From Nyssa sinensis (Eukaryota; Streptophyta; Magnoliopsida; Cornales; Nyssaceae): a DNA stretch of 64,000 nucleotides. Numbering within the stretch: position 1 is the first letter of the stretch; every line of letters begins with the position of its first letter. Both the position numbers and the translations under genes were made by a program. The notes under the pieces were generated by a model. That model saw nothing but the letters and a program-made list of their open reading frames with translations, searched no databases and was not told where the DNA came from. The DNA lies in NCBI GenBank assembly GCA_008638375.1, contig CM018031.1, positions 4,240,562 to 4,304,561 of the forward strand. Direction: 5' to 3'. This document shows positions 1-10,709 of the stretch, piece after piece.

Positions 1-1
1 A

Positions 2-927
2 GTTGACGTGCTAGATTACCACTAGTTCGTTACAATACAAATGAATTAGTTTTAATTTTTTTATTAGTTAATAATTATCTTTTAACTGTATTGAGATTAA
101 TATATTTGTTTATAAAGAAAAATATTTTGTATACCAGTTTAATTTTTTGAATAATGTGTTAATAATATTTTTGAAATTAATGAATGTAATTTGTTTTTTT
201 ATTTAAATTTTAAAAAAGAGTTATGAAAAATGATATAATTCGATAAATCAAGTCCGAATAAACTTAACATTACTGGTTTATAAATACTGCTTGAAACTTG
301 AACAATCACATTATAAGGAAATTGGGGTATCCAAAATCAAAAAGTTTAATAAGAGTGGACCTCATTTGGCTCTTTTTGAAAAAAAATCCTACAGCTTCTA
401 AAATTATACTAAAACATTTGGCATTTTTGTTATTGTTTTCAAGAGCTCTTTTTCACCTCATGAAACCAACACATGAAAAATTTGAAAAAGTAGTTTTAGA
501 TATTCTGATTTAATCTCTAATTGTACTCTCAACCTCACTGTAGGATATATTAGTTTTGAAAATCATATTTTTGCTTTTTAACTTTCAATAATGAACTTGA
601 ATTCTTGAAAAAATGGTAAAAATTATACTTGTAATTTCATGCTAACAAATCATTTCGGGAAAATTTTCTTGACAACATTTTATGAGAATATTCATTTGCA
701 AAATGGTCTATTAATGACGTAATTCATGAGGAAACTAGATATGCTTAAATTTTCATATCCGAAAATAATTTGACTGAAAAATTCATCATCTTTTTTTATA
801 ATCTGTCTCCAATTTAATATTTAATATTTATTCTTCAACCCTATAATATCTAAAATAAAAAATTAAAGAGTGTCGGCTATACGACACGACTGGATCGGAA
901 CGGTCTCGTCACAACTAGCACGCTGAC
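2..927. mobile_element. TIR-flanked element, probable DNA transposon or MITE
   Basis: The ends are inverted copies: GTTGACGTGCTAG at 2-14 and CTAGCACGCTGAC at 915-927, matching at 10 of 13 positions. The interior is AT-rich and has no credible protein. The left flank lies at the window edge, so a target-site duplication cannot be judged and the superfamily stays open. Confidence 0.45.
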
Positions 928-1842
928 CTATGCTGAGCTTGCCCTTTCAAGCCCACAGCCCAGGTACCTCCCATTGTGTGAAAAGCATTTATATATGTTT
1001 TATATATTTATTAACATTTTATAATAATTAATATTAGATGAAAACTTTATTAATATAAAATTAAAAATAAAAATTTATGTAAAATCATCTCTTTATATCT
1101 CAATTTTTTGAAATTTTTTTTGAATAAATCTGATATAATAAAGTGACAATATATCTATTTAATAATATTCTACATGTATAATATAATTTATTTTTTTAAA
1201 AAAATATAATATATATGAAAAAATATTATTAAAAAATTACATTAACACATAATGTGCCAAATCTACTTAAAAAAATAACACTAATATTTTTCTAAAATAT
1301 CTCAAATTTTCTTAGATCCAGCACGTATTCAAAAAATAAAAATATTTTTACCATCTAAATTTATCAAAGGTACCCTACACATTTCTGGCGTCACATAATA
1401 TAAAAATACAACACTACTACATTATATATAAAATACTTTTTGACAGCATTAAAACACTTTTGACAACATTGTACCGTCAAAATGTGTTTTGAGATAAAAT
1501 CAAAAACAAAAGAAAATCACACCTTTCAATAAAAAAAAATATTATATATATATTTTATATATATATATATATATCGATAAGAATAACATTACCTATTGCA
1601 AATTTAACACTAGAAAAGATCACAAAAATTTTATAAGAAATAAAAACAGAGAGAAAATTGCCAACTTTAGGAAGTGGATAATAGCCCTTTCTGTTTTCCA
1701 CGTGGCAATTTCACATTATTACATGCTTACGTGCTTACAGAGAGACTGAAATCAACTCTCATCTCTATTCTACATGAAACTATGAAAGTAAACCTCACAC
1801 TGTCACTCATATACATAGCTATGTAACACTGCAAATGCAAGC
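928..1842. other. AT-rich intergenic region, no gene seen
   Basis: This region holds poly(A/T) runs and a TA microsatellite near 1540-1575. No coding signal is visible. The last 100-150 bases before 1843 probably contain the 3' UTR of the minus-strand LEA gene. Confidence 0.5.
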
Positions 1843-2789
1843 TCAAGGAACTCCCTCATTGAGCCTGGCTGCAGCAGCCACTGATGCAGCCACCCCACCC
1901 GGATGTGTTGTCATGTTAGGATTATTCCTAAGCTCCGCAGCAATCACTCCCTCTGCATCCTGCCTCGTTGCCGCCTTATCTGCTGGCAGCTTTACAGTCA
2001 CACCCTGGAGATAAAAAAAAAAAAATAACATTCCTTGAAACAATAAGCGAGAATAGAACACCATCTGTATCAAGCACATAAATAAAGACGAAGGCTTTGT
2101 TTACCGTCAAGACATCGGTCAGTTTAATCTTGTCCTCGTCGCGTGTCATGCCGGCGTTGAACGTCGCAGCTGACTGAGCTGTAGCTGCAACTCCACCAGG
2201 AGTTACAACATTACTACCTGTTGCTCTTGTTTCTGCCGCTTGAATTGCTGCTGCATCGCTCTGATCCACTGGCTTGTTTCCGGCTGTTTGTGCTGTAGCT
2301 TCCAGTGCTTCACCTATGGTTATTGCGGCTTGGACAGGTCCTCCTGGAATCGTCTGTTGTACTGGGGTTGGTTCAACATATCGCCCTACTACCTATGAAA
2401 CTCCAAGATCATCAAACAAGTACATATATACATACATATATATATATGTAGAGAGAGAGAGAGACCTGTCCAGCAACTGACTCAGTAATAATGCGGCTAC
2501 CCGGAACATCGATCTCTACAACCGTTACGCCTTGTTCTCCTGCGACGTCGCTGATGTCACCATGACCAACCAGACCAGCCCTCTCATTTCGGTTGGCTGC
2601 AGACTGCATGACAGCGGCTGGTCCACCCTTCTGGGTCTGTCCAAGCACGGAAGCTTCAGCAGTCTGCATCATAGCAGCATCTTGTGGTGCAATAGGTTTG
2701 GAGGCAAGGTTGCCGGAGACCAGGAAAACGTCACCGTACCTGATGGGTTCTTGTTCGGCTTGAGGCCACCGTGGCTGTTCTTGGCTCAT
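1843..2789 (-). CDS. LEA protein of the D-34 / seed maturation protein (SMP) family
   Basis: Three exons join into 257 residues: 2789-2466, 2392-2105 and 2004-1843, all with GT-AG borders and phase-0 joins. The family (PF04927) consists of hydrophilic Ala/Gly-rich proteins that accumulate late in embryogenesis or under water stress. Three SMP repeats are visible: residues about 17-68 (starting RYGDVFLVSGNLASKPIAPQ), 130-190 (with TPGGVAATAQSAATFN) and 200-256 (with HPGGVAASVAAAARLN). The length matches the usual 250-265 residues. The start is the Met of MSQEQPRW, about 50 bases downstream of the predicted transcription start. The gene looks intact. ABRE and G-box motifs upstream suggest ABA and seed control. 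Confidence 0.95.
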
Positions 2790-2867
2790 CTCCGCCGTGT
2801 GTGGAGGTGCTGCGATTCAGATGTCGGTAAGATTTGTTAGAATTTGGATGTATTTACGCAAAGAGAG

Positions 2868-2873
2868 TATATA
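2868..2873 (-). promoter_or_regulatory. TATA box of the LEA gene
   Basis: Read on the minus strand, CTATATAC lies 79 bases upstream of the LEA start codon. This predicts transcription start near 2838 and a 5' UTR of about 50 bases. Inferred from position and motif only. Confidence 0.6.
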
Positions 2874-2901
2874 GGGTGCTTCTATTGAGCTAAGAATTGA
2901 C

Positions 2902-3004
2902 ACGTACGTTGATATTCTGAGTACACGTGCAAGTTGGAAGGTACGCAATTTGACCTAGTGTTACACGTGGTAGCTTTAGAGCTTGGCTGTCAGTTATACG
3001 TGGC
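2902..3004 (-). promoter_or_regulatory. ABRE / G-box cluster upstream of the LEA gene
   Basis: Four ACGT-core motifs fall within about 100 bases: ACGT at 2902-2905, G-box CACGTG at 2924-2929 and again at 2964-2969, and ACGTGGC at 2998-3004. They lie about 30-130 bases upstream of the TATA box. Such clusters bind ABI5/AREB-type bZIP factors in ABA-responsive and seed promoters. The motifs are visible; the regulation is inferred. Confidence 0.65.
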
Positions 3005-3740
3005 CCTTGTTAGCTCTCTTGAAGAAAAAAAGAAAAGTCTAAATGTAAGACAAATTTGTTTTATACAACTTTATATCAAAATCAAATATATTATTTAATT
3101 GCTATAATATCAAGTATTTGCTAAATTTTTTTTGTTATCTTACTATTAAATTTTTTTCACAGCAAACAACTCACTAGAAAGTGTGCTAATAATTATTTTA
3201 TTTTATTATTTTTTTATATAAGAAAGAGAATGAAAAATCTAACAATTCCGTGGTGTATGTTATCGGAAGACTTCGATTATGTCAATAAATGAGAAATGAA
3301 AAAATTAATACACTTGATTCAAATCAAGGATAATGAGTCTCTTCTTATTCAAATATAATTATTTAATTTTAAATAAAAAAATTAAAAATTATTATTATAC
3401 TTTACATATATAACATATTATAGCGAAAATGCATACTCGAAATAAAAAATAAATAAATTCTATTTAATTTAAAACTAAGTATTATTTAAAAAATTATACT
3501 TAATACAAATTCTTACACTCAATCCAATGAACAAGGCTTTCACACTCAATAAGGTTTAAAAAAAAAAAAGGTAAATAATAAACAACTCTACAATGTATTA
3601 TCCAACAGTTTCATGCGAGAAGTTCGTATAAGCGACAAATTAATTTTCTAATAAATTTTATATATATCATTCTGTTAGAAAATTCTATATAAAAAATTTC
3701 TTACTGTTAGGTCCTCTTGAGAAAGGTAACCACGAGATTT
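3005..3740. other. AT-rich intergenic region, no gene seen
   Basis: Upstream of the LEA promoter the sequence is AT-rich with poly(A) runs. No open frame with a recognisable product was found on either strand. Confidence 0.5.
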
Positions 3741-4876
3741 AGGTTATGTTTGGATAGTTTTTGAGAGTGAGAGTTTTAAGAAATTTTTTTGAGAAGTGTT
3801 TTTAAGTAATTTCTAGGGATTTGAACCATTGTTTGGATAGTTTTTGAGAGTTTGAGTTTTAAGAAATATTTTGAGAAGTGTTTTTAAGTAATTTCTTGGA
3901 ATTTGAACCATTGTTTGAATTGATTAATTTGAAAAAAGATAAAAAAATGTTTGGTTATGTTTTTAAAATAAGATTTTTAATTTCAAATTACAAGATATGT
4001 GTTTGAAATTAATTTTTTTTTTTTTTTTAAATTTAGATTATCATATCGAAATACATTTTTATAATTTACATGATCTTTATTTAGGAAGATCAACTGCTTT
4101 CCCAACGAATAAGACCGTTGACGGATTTAAGATCAATGTCCTATTCGCTTGGGGTGAGTATTTATTTTTTAAATATATGAAATTATATTTTTTATTATTT
4201 TATTATAATATTCTTTAAAAATAAAAACTGCCCCCCTTTATTTGTTTAGATTTTAAAAAATAAATTTTTAATTTTAAAACGTGGGTTACGTTATTGACAA
4301 ACTATTAATCTTAAATTTTTTTATTATTTTATAATTTAGATTATCATATCCAAATACATTTTCACAATTTTTAAAAAATCAATATTTTGAAACAAATTAT
4401 ATCTAAATTACATTTTCACAATTTTTAATATTCTTAAAAAATGTGATCAGAATTTAATACATTTAATTAAATATGATATAAAAAATTTAATTTTATTCAA
4501 ATTAATAAAAATAACAAGATTTAACAAATTTGATTAATTAATATAACATATATTAATTATTAAATTATATAATATTTTTTAAAATTAAAGTTATATATCA
4601 TAAGTTTGGCATATTATAAAATAATATTTTATATGTATAATATAAATTATAATATAATATTTTATAAATATAATATATATTAATATCATTGTCAAATCAA
4701 ATAAAATTTAATTTGATAATTAATTTTTTGGAATTTGAACCATTGTTTGGATAAAATTTCTTGGAATTTGAACTTTGTTTGAATTTAAAATGAAGTTTTG
4801 GATTTTGTTTTTTTGGTGGCTAAACAAACAAGTTTTTGAAAATTTAGTTTTGAATTTATAACCAAACAAACCCTTA
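3741..4876. mobile_element. MITE-like element with internal tandem repeat
   Basis: The left end, AGGTTATGTTTGGATA, is roughly inverted at the right end, TATAACCAAACAAACCCTT (4858-4876). An 83-bp unit beginning TTTGGATAGTTTTTGAGAGT is tandemly repeated at 3749-3831 and 3832-3914, and a related stretch returns at about 4731-4760. The interior is AT-rich and non-coding. The TIRs are imperfect and no clear target duplication was found. Confidence 0.5.
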
Positions 4877-5280
4877 AGCTCTCCTTGTCTTTTCCCATCT
4901 TCCTGCTAACCAAACGCAGCATAACCATGACATGTTTAGTAATCAATCGTCAACTCTTAAAACCCCATGGATTCAACTTCCTGCTATCCAGGAGAAACCA
5001 CAGACATTACAGCCTTTTCTTGGCCATTTTGATAACTGTTCTGCACAGTGTGCATCTCCGTGGCCATTTTTGGATATCATGTCATGCCTCTTGAGGTTCA
5101 AGAGCACATGAAAGAAAGGCGTAAACATAAATAATGTCGCATACAAGAACTCATCAAAGTTAACATACATAGCATTCTCATCCCAATTCAGTGTCTTTTG
5201 TTTGTTGCCCTTATTTGATCACATAGATGTCTACATATCCATGCTTGCTTGTACAACTGCCCAATTTATTTTTCTGGAGC

Positions 5281-8200
5281 TTACCGGCTAGCAACCTCCA
5301 ATCCATTACCTGCAGATTACAGTAGAGATTTAGAATTATACTGCCACAACTTGGAACTATATGAAAAAGATGTGCAGGGAACATGCCATTAAAGGAACAA
5401 TCAATTACAAAACACAAAACACTTGTCACATTAATTAACAACTGCATATGAAGATACTGGGATAAAAATAGCATCTAAGGAACAGATCACATGAAGCACA
5501 AAACTGTTATCCATCTTGTCAACTTAAATCAAACCTAGGGTAGGCAAAAGGCCTTTTTTTATCAGTAAATTGAATATATATTAAAAGGCGATGGAGGGGG
5601 TGAGCCCATTTACACAAAGAGGGCCGGGCACAAAAATTAAAGCCAAAGATCTCCCAAAAACTTTACAAAAGAATCTAAGTACATAGATGTAGCTTCTTTA
5701 AGCCAAAAGTATAAAGCACGTAGAAAGGAATAAAAAGGCCATGAGACACAAAGTAAACAAAGCTTACCATCTGGATCAAAGAAGAATACTTGCTTGGTCT
5801 TCCCATCTGGTTGAATCGTTTCATGCGTCTCAATTCCCTTCTCCTGCACAGCAGAGCCATGTCTATCTTAATATAAGAGGGAAGGAAAAAAAATGCAGCT
5901 TACTTATCGAATAGTTACGTATCGTTTCTTGGTTGCTTCCTTCATAAAAGAGAACTCGTTTTACTATTTGTGTATTTACATTGCCTTCAATGTTTGTAGA
6001 AATGAAATGATCAATGATGAGAAACAAGCACGTCTCTACCTTGATATACCAACTGCTAACTTCTTCCTTTTGGGTCAGTAATTGCTAACTTCATTGGCAT
6101 TGTCCTCCAAAAACTAGCATACTAAAAGAAGCCATGTGTCAAGACAAGGATCACCGCCTAGGGATGATGCACTGATTTTTTTAATACATTGAAGAAGTAT
6201 CTGTTACCACAAGGACACGCATGGTATGGGCGCATGGCTAATAACTATACCTCCAGATTACGGTATCCCGCTGGGACTACCAGAACTAAATGAGCAATAT
6301 ATATGCACTTGCATCCTGATGCTCTATGCCTACACAGAGCCAGAAAGCAGGGCCTAGGAGACTACAATATACAGCCTGGGGCCAATGGCTGTCACAAATG
6401 GCTCCTTAGGGATCTCTGAAAGGTTTTGGTTTGGTGGCTGGAATGGGGAAAATCAGGGTGATTCTTCTTAGGGCAGAGCTTGAAGTTACATGGAATCATC
6501 TTGCCCAGCTTAGAAGAGAATGAACTGTCTGTGATGCGTGCAAATGCAATAGCTTGCTTGAAGTGATATGCTCCACAGGTTGACACTTAGGGACATCATG
6601 CAAGGTTTCAAGGCACGTGGCCCAGTTGCCCCTATACCCTAAGTTCCCCCATAAATACATCCAACAACCCACATTTAACGGGCTAATGGTTATCCTAACC
6701 ATTATCATATTGGGCTTCTTTGGAACTCAAGTTTGCCCATTTGAGCAAAGCCCATTGGTGTTGATGGATTTTGAACTGTAAATCATTTTGGGCCAAATTA
6801 CAGCCTCTACTTGTTCATCTCTCCGTTTGGGTTGCCCCATTTCCATCTGGATTCAAGTCTTTAAACATCCCATTGACACGTGTAATACCTGCTATAACAA
6901 AGAACCTTGACCATTTTATATCTCTGCTATAGAACTAAAAAGTTGAAGTGTACATCATTTTTTTCACAAAGACAGTACAATTAAAACAGAAATGATGACT
7001 AACACAATCTTCCTTGAGATAAGCCAAAGCCTAAGAATATTAGGTTTTTTTTTTTTTTGATAAGTAAAGAAAGATTCATTAAGAAGCACCAAAGGGGGGA
7101 GAACCCATAACCATAGAGCCTAAGAATATTAGTATCTTATTGTGTAAAACAGATAAATCAACCACCAGTATAAGAGCACCAATAGGAATTATTTCAAAAG
7201 ACCAAGGACATTCAAGAAGCCACTCCAGATCACTGTAATATTAACGGAACAATTTCTTAGATCATCATCGGTTTTAAGCACAGCTTGATCATGCAATTTA
7301 TGGCCACATCATGATCATTTAGTTTATATGCAAGAAATGAAGACAATGAAGGCCAATGCTCTCAAAAGGAGTATGAGTACCCCAAAACAGAAATAAACCA
7401 AAACGGAGAATCCATTCACACCAAATATGTAACCTGAAAGACTATCATTTCACTTCAAAATTCTATGACCCTAACATTATGAGCGTAAACCAATGTTTGA
7501 ACATAAGCCTTTTGTGTCATAACCTATGGATATGCAAAGAGACAAGGAGAAAATAGGTTAGGTGGGGGAAAAAATTCCCCAAGAATAGAATGCTAATGCA
7601 ACTGACATGCAAAAGAGTAAATAAGAGATGACAACAAACAATTAGAGTGACAAGTATAAGATTCCTATACTAGCATGAAGCAACAACAACCACATCAAAT
7701 TGAACTCTGGATAGATTTGTAATACCACCAGTCAGTAATCATTTGAGCATTGGATCCCTAGAGGATTATTTATCATAAACTATAGGACACTCAAGGTTTC
7801 TGTACAAATTCCAAACTGCAATTCTAACCTAAGCAACCAATACACAGAGCGGGAGTGGCCACCGGAACAGAGATCACTTTCGAAAATAGCTATCGTTGAG
7901 ATTGCCTATTTCAACCGCTGAAGAGAGCCTATGTAAAGTGCATATAGTACATACATACAACTATACAAGTGACTATATATGTAGTCATGGAATATGTACA
8001 CACATTAGTTAAGTTAGACGTATGTAAACAAATGTTACAAAAGCTGCTTGGTCTTCTTTTTCTTTTTTCCCAGAAAAATTATAACTAAGGAAAAGAAGCA
8101 CCAAATTGACAAAAATAATCACTAGGGCCTAGTTGACTGAGTTCTCTCTAAGCTCTCTTAACTTTGGTGGAAAACTTTGAAACGGGGCTCGGGGGTCCCT

Positions 8201-8879
8201 CCTACACCCCGCAAATTACAAATATGGATTCTAAATACGAATATGGTTTTGTATTGATATGCTGAGACATTAAACTCAAAATCCAACATGTCTGCATAAC
8301 ATCCAACATGAAAATAGGTGCTAAAATGGAACCTAATTTCAAGTGAATATTAAAACTCGATAAGAACACGTTGAATCTATAAAGTACTGAACAAACTACA
8401 CATATATACACACATGCGTACATGTGAGAGAGAGAGAGAGCGACAGAGAGAGAGAAATAAGGAATAACCTTGAGGGTTTGAACAAAAGAGTCGAAATTGG
8501 AGACGGAGAAGCAGATATGATGACCTCTGGGAAGATGCTTAGGGTCGGCAACGGGTGACGCAGCACTCCACGGTCCTTCCGGAAGCTTCGTCTCAGGGTT
8601 CCTATTGATTAGGTGGAGATAGAAATTTGGGGACAGTTTCAGCCATATCACCTCGAATTCGACAAAGTTGGGGCTCTCTATCTGCTCAAACCCAAAAATC
8701 TGCAATCCAAACCAATTACTACTCTGATCAGACAGCCAAGTTATTGAAACAGTTAAAAGAAAAGAGTTCGGACAGATGATGTTAGAGACGAAGACCTCCA
8801 GATAGAATTTAGCAAGGCGTTTGATGTCTGACGACTCTCTGGACACGTGGTTGAGGCAAGCTCCTTCTGCAGCCGCCAT
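5281..8879 (-). CDS. Glyoxalase/VOC superfamily protein, DSI-1VOC type
   Basis: Four exons, 8879-8796, 8699-8469, 5843-5768 and 5309-5281, join in frame into 139 residues. The product is one VOC domain, as in small plant desiccation-induced 1VOC proteins (Arabidopsis At1g07645 type). Visible family features are LNHVSRES at the N terminus, LPRGHHICFSVSNFDSFVQ in the middle and FFFDPDGNGLEVASR at the C terminus. VOC proteins bind a metal and act on small molecules such as methylglyoxal adducts; the substrate here is unknown. The start at MAAAEG is preferred over a Met 40 codons upstream because that extension overlaps a repeat. The first donor (GAG/GTCTTC) is weak. Intron 2 is 2.6 kb and holds LINE tails. 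No lesions were found. Confidence 0.92.
5555..5660 (-). mobile_element. LINE (L1-type) 3' tail in VOC intron 3
   Basis: On the minus strand this reads as an L1 3' end: a GGGCTCACCCCC-like stretch, then an AT-rich tail ending in TTTACTGATAAAAAAA. The same tail type recurs at 7048-7110, 18369-18780 and, on the plus strand, 21140-21233. The 5' extent is uncertain. Confidence 0.45.
7048..7110 (-). mobile_element. LINE 3' tail in VOC intron 2
   Basis: A poly(T) run followed by GATAAGTAAAG and CATTAAGAAGCACCAAAGG is the reverse complement of the L1 ending TTACTTATC plus poly(A). Only a short 5'-truncated tail is recognisable. Confidence 0.45.
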
Positions 8880-8954
8880 ATCTTGAGGTGGATTTTCCTT
8901 TCTGGTTCGAGCATTCGCTATTTGCTTCAGATGAAATACATTAGGTGGCCCGTT

Positions 8955-9480
8955 TAGGGACGGGTAACGGGCTGGTTTGGGGCGGGTGGCCCTTTCCAAC
9001 TCCTGTTTATATTTTTGGGTCTCGATTTTGTTATGTCTTCTTTAGAAATTTATTCAGTTCTCGACCTTAATTTCATTTATATTTTTTGATTTTATCTCGC
9101 TCCGCTTTATTCCAAAATTTAATATATATATTTTTTAAATAAGTTAAAATTTTTATTTTAATAAATAAATAAAAAAAAATTTTACCAAAATAACTAATAC
9201 AAGAAAAATATATATGAATGTGATATGAAAAATTTTAAAACTAATTTTATATAATGTTGTTTATTGATAAATATAGTATATATAAAAATAAATAAATAAA
9301 CTTAATATATAAACGGGACGGGATGACTATCCCCCGAATCCGTCCTGAACCTAATGAGATTTTAAACGTCATACCTTGACTCTGTCTCGACCCTGTTTAT
9401 GAGTGCCCCATACCCACGCCATTAGGGACGGAGTGGGGAGGGATGGGTCCTTGACGAGCTGGGACAAATTGTCATCCCTA
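8955..9480 (-). mobile_element. hAT-like non-autonomous repeat, copy 1
   Basis: The right end reads TTGTCATCCCTA, the reverse of a TAGGGATGACAA terminus. GC-rich ends (GGGGCGGGTGGCCC and CGGGACGGGATG) flank an AT-rich middle. The same layout, inverted, is seen at 43234-43749. The element overlaps the possible upstream extension of the VOC reading frame, so it abuts that gene's promoter or 5' UTR. The left border is approximate. Confidence 0.55.
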
Positions 9481-10600
9481 GGCCCGTTTTGTAGTTTTGT
9501 ACTCTAGCTTAAGATACCGCCATCGTGTATACTACAAGCCTTACTAGGCCTGCGGGCCATGTTGAGCCACACGTGTCAACAAGTCTAATAGGCGGGGTCA
9601 ACGGGCCACCATGCTATGCCAGACCCATATCGTGACTCCAAACGGGTCAGGAAAGGTCGGTCCAGTCCGGCCTTTTATGTCATGTCTAACCTAACTCACC
9701 AATCATCACTGTGTCATGTCAGTCCGACCCGATTGACACCTCTAATAATACTTAAGATATTGTTCGTTAATGCTTGGAAGATGTCTCTTCATATTCTTTT
9801 CATGAAGTGGTTATCCAAACTGTTATTTACTGTGAAGGTTTTTTAATCCTATAACGTTGTATTTATTTCTTGCTTTCTCAATAGGAAAATTGTAGGTCTT
9901 TCGCATTTGTTTGATTTAATTAAGAGTAATGTTAGATACATCGATTTAATTTATTAAATAACATAATTTACTATAACTCTTTTTTAAAACTTAAATAAAA
10001 AGACAATTATTAAAAAATCATCTCATAAATCAAACTCGTATACCAAATATTTTATTCTAATTAATATTATTTTCTCCTTTTTTTTTAAAAAAAAAACCTT
10101 GACAGTGAATGGCTTAAAAAAAAAAAACTTAAAAACAACCAATCACCTTCTCTATTTCAATATGAAAGTTTTAATATCAAAATTTTATTCAAAGTAGTGA
10201 AAATACATATTTCTAACATAAGTTGTATGTTTCATTCTCCATTCTCATACATTATTGTATAAAAGAAAAAGGAAGTTTCATTACGTATGTGGAAAATTAG
10301 AGAAAACAAAAGGTGGAAAAAGGGATAACCATACCAACAAAATTGATTATAAATGAATAAACCACCATGTTAGAAAATTGCAGAAAATAAAGTAATTTTG
10401 TTAATGAAACATGAGATTGTAGCTGTTTTCGCGGGGGGAGGTACTCCTTTTGGCGCGTGGGCCCAACGTTCGTAACTCCCTAGTTTGTCTCTTCGTCGAT
10501 CCCGACTTTTCGCACCACTCTTCACCTTAATTTTGTATTTCCAAACTAACTTGTCGTCTCTGTCCCTGTCTCTGTCTCTGTCCTTGTGCTCTGCTTCTCT
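9481..10600. other. Intergenic region between divergent VOC and TSR2-like genes
   Basis: At 9480-9745 a GC-richer decayed repeat ends in GATTGACACCTCTAATA, resembling hAT-type TAGAGGTGTCAA termini. The rest is AT-rich, becoming CT-rich near 10555-10600 ahead of the TSR2-like gene. No gene was seen. Confidence 0.45.
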
Positions 10601-10709
10601 CTACCAGAGAGGGCCGGATTTCTATACAGACAGAGAAGAACCGAAGGCCAAGACAGGGGTCTAAGAGGGAAGCTTTTTATTTCATAAATGGAATCCATCA
10701 ACTAGAAAC

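Noticed and set aside
8202..8999. Long 265-codon open frame covering the first VOC exons
   Set aside because: It reads through two introns and into an upstream repeat. Family motifs, GT-AG borders and phase support the spliced four-exon model instead.
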